A stretch of 64,000 nt of DNA. It comes from Rhizobium sp. PDO1-076. GTDB lineage: Bacteria > Pseudomonadota > Alphaproteobacteria > Rhizobiales > Rhizobiaceae. Below are positions 62,979 to 64,000 of the stretch, in pieces. A program made the translations under genes and the position numbers. Positions within the stretch are counted from its first letter, which is position 1; every line of letters starts with the position of its first letter. The stretch covers positions 1-64,000 of the forward strand of contig NZ_AHZC01000441.1 in the NCBI RefSeq assembly GCF_000247475.1, read 5' to 3'. The notes under the pieces were generated by a model, which was not told the origin of the DNA, made no database searches, and saw nothing but the letters and a program-made list of their open reading frames with translations.

Positions 62979-64000
62979 ATGATCACGATCAACGACATCT
63001 CTGCCCGCATCGCCGGACGCCTGCTCATCGACCATGCCACCGTCTCCTTGCCTGCGGGCACCAAGGCCGGTCTCGTCGGCAAGAATGGCGCCGGGAAATC
63101 GACGCTGTTCAAAATCATCACAGGCGACCTGTCAGCCGAGACCGGCAATATCTCGATCCCGAGAAATGCCCGTATCGGCCAGGTGGCGCAGGAAGCGCCG
63201 GGCACGGAAGAATCGCTGATCTCGATCGTGCTTTCGGCTGACAAGGAACGGGCAGCCCTGCTGGCGGAAGCCGAACACGCAACGGACGCGCACCGGATCG
63301 CCGAAATTCAGACCCGGCTTGCCGATATCGGCGCGCACTCAGCCGAAGCGCGTGCCGCCACCATTCTGTCGGGCCTCGGGTTCGATCATGAGGCACAGCA
63401 GCGCCCTGCCTCGTCCTTTTCCGGCGGCTGGCGCATGCGTGTCGCGCTCGCAGGCGTGCTGTTTTCCGAACCCGACCTGCTGCTGCTCGACGAACCGACC
63501 AACTATCTCGACCTCGAAGGTTCGATGTGGCTGGAAGATTATGTGCGTCGCTATCCGCACACCGTCATCATCATCAGCCATGACCGCGACCTGCTGAACA
63601 CCGCGGTCAATTCGATCGTGCATCTCGACCAGAAGAAACTCACCTTCTATCGCGGCGGCTATGACCAGTTCGAGCGGCAGAAGGCCGAAAACGACGAATT
63701 GCAAACCAAGGCCAAGGTGAAGAACGATGCGGCGCGCAAGCACCTGCAGAGCTTCATCGACCGCTTCAAGGCCAAGGCGACCAAGGCCAAGCAGGCGCAG
63801 AGCCGCGTCAAGGCACTGGAACGCATGGGCACGGTTGCGGCCGTGATCGAGGATCACGTCCAACCGATCAGCTTCCCGGCGCCGGAAAAGCAGCCAGCCT
63901 CACCGATCATCGCCATTGCAGGCGGCGTGGTCGGCTATGAACCGGGCAAGCCGATCCTGAAGAACATCAACCTGCGCATCGACAATGACGACCGCATCGC
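62979..64000 (+). CDS. ABC-F family ATPase, 3' end outside the window
   Basis: About 340 codons before the sequence ends. First ABC domain complete: Walker A GLVGKNGAGKSTL, signature SFSGGWRMRVALAG, Walker B LLLLDEPTNYLD, then the inter-domain arm and linker rich in Lys, Glu and Gln (about 215-290; FIDRFKAKATKAKQAQSRVK), and the start of the second domain (GYEPGKPILKNINLRID). Two tandem domains without membrane segments define ABC-F proteins, which act on the ribosome; among them it looks closest to YheS/Uup types. Antibiotic resistance is possible but not supported. The start codon lacks a ribosome site. Confidence 0.88.
   Translation, partial: MITINDISARIAGRLLIDHATVSLPAGTKAGLVGKNGAGKSTLFKIITGDLSAETGNISIPRNARIGQVAQEAPGTEESLISIVLSADKERAALLAEAEHATDAHRIAEIQTRLADIGAHSAEARAATILSGLGFDHEAQQRPASSFSGGWRMRVALAGVLFSEPDLLLLDEPTNYLDLEGSMWLEDYVRRYPHTVIIISHDRDLLNTAVNSIVHLDQKKLTFYRGGYDQFERQKAENDELQTKAKVKNDAARKHLQSFIDRFKAKATKAKQAQSRVKALERMGTVAAVIEDHVQPISFPAPEKQPASPIIAIAGGVVGYEPGKPILKNINLRIDNDDRI

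Noticed and set aside
1-64000. Insertion sequences, prophage genes, CRISPR arrays, tRNA or rRNA genes
   Set aside because: None seen: no transposase or integrase motif, no spaced direct-repeat array and no cloverleaf candidate was recognised by eye. A tRNAscan and IS search would settle this.

Overview
The window looks like a chromosomal segment of an alphaproteobacterium of the Rhizobiales, most likely Rhizobiaceae (Rhizobium/Agrobacterium type). Pointers are the glyA-nrdR-ribD and ribH-nusB blocks near a membrane pyrophosphatase gene, an LdtR-type MarR regulator beside an L,D-transpeptidase, cysteine-free (Mg-type) HemB, the ppk-ppx and hdaA-perM-purMN blocks, an SDR-uvrC-pgsA-moaDE run, a RopB/Omp25-type porin and the high GC content. 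The organism call is inference from gene content; no rRNA or tRNA gene is visible.

Layout. 1-8.4 kb: minus-strand housekeeping (hppA, an MFS gene, nusB, ribH, then ribD, nrdR, glyA), with a small secreted protein and a 25-residue membrane peptide between ribH and ribD where riboflavin synthase would be expected. 8.5-13.9 kb: cell-wall L,D-transpeptidase, its probable regulator LdtR, a four-helix membrane protein, hemB, an RDD protein and the N-degron transferase bpt. 14-23 kb: a SAM methyltransferase divergent from a GGDEF-EAL protein, parC, a secreted protein of unknown function, and aspS. 23.3-32.3 kb: an MFS carrier, a coupled Tat multicopper oxidase and MBL hydrolase, then a tight run rnd-GNAT-Rsm22-DUF2891-aconitase X. 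32.4-35.1 kb: DUF2000 and a divergent AraC regulator sharing start-codon bases, then a phytase-like secreted protein. 35.2-42.8 kb: ppx (frameshifted), ppk, hdaA, perM, purM, purN.

42.8-46.1 kb is the most coherent accessory module: five minus-strand genes, blh, bigR, two YeeE/YedE half-transporters and TauE/SafE, each overlapping the next. Their single promoter carries a near-perfect 22-bp palindrome over the -10 box. It reads as a sulfide/persulfide detoxification and sulfur-export operon under a thiol-switch repressor.

46.2-64 kb: an omptin-family outer-membrane protease, a Nudix hydrolase and an orphan molybdopterin oxidoreductase, rlmJ-RNase T2-GST, the porin, SDR-uvrC, pgsA-moaD-moaE, a lone LivH-type permease divergent from a CGNR regulator with a paired operator-like repeat, a lipoprotein, ndk, a GST, a DinB-like protein, a degenerate GGDEF protein, and the first two thirds of an ABC-F ATPase that leaves the window. 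Strong intrinsic terminators punctuate most convergent junctions. No insertion sequence, prophage, CRISPR array or tRNA was seen.
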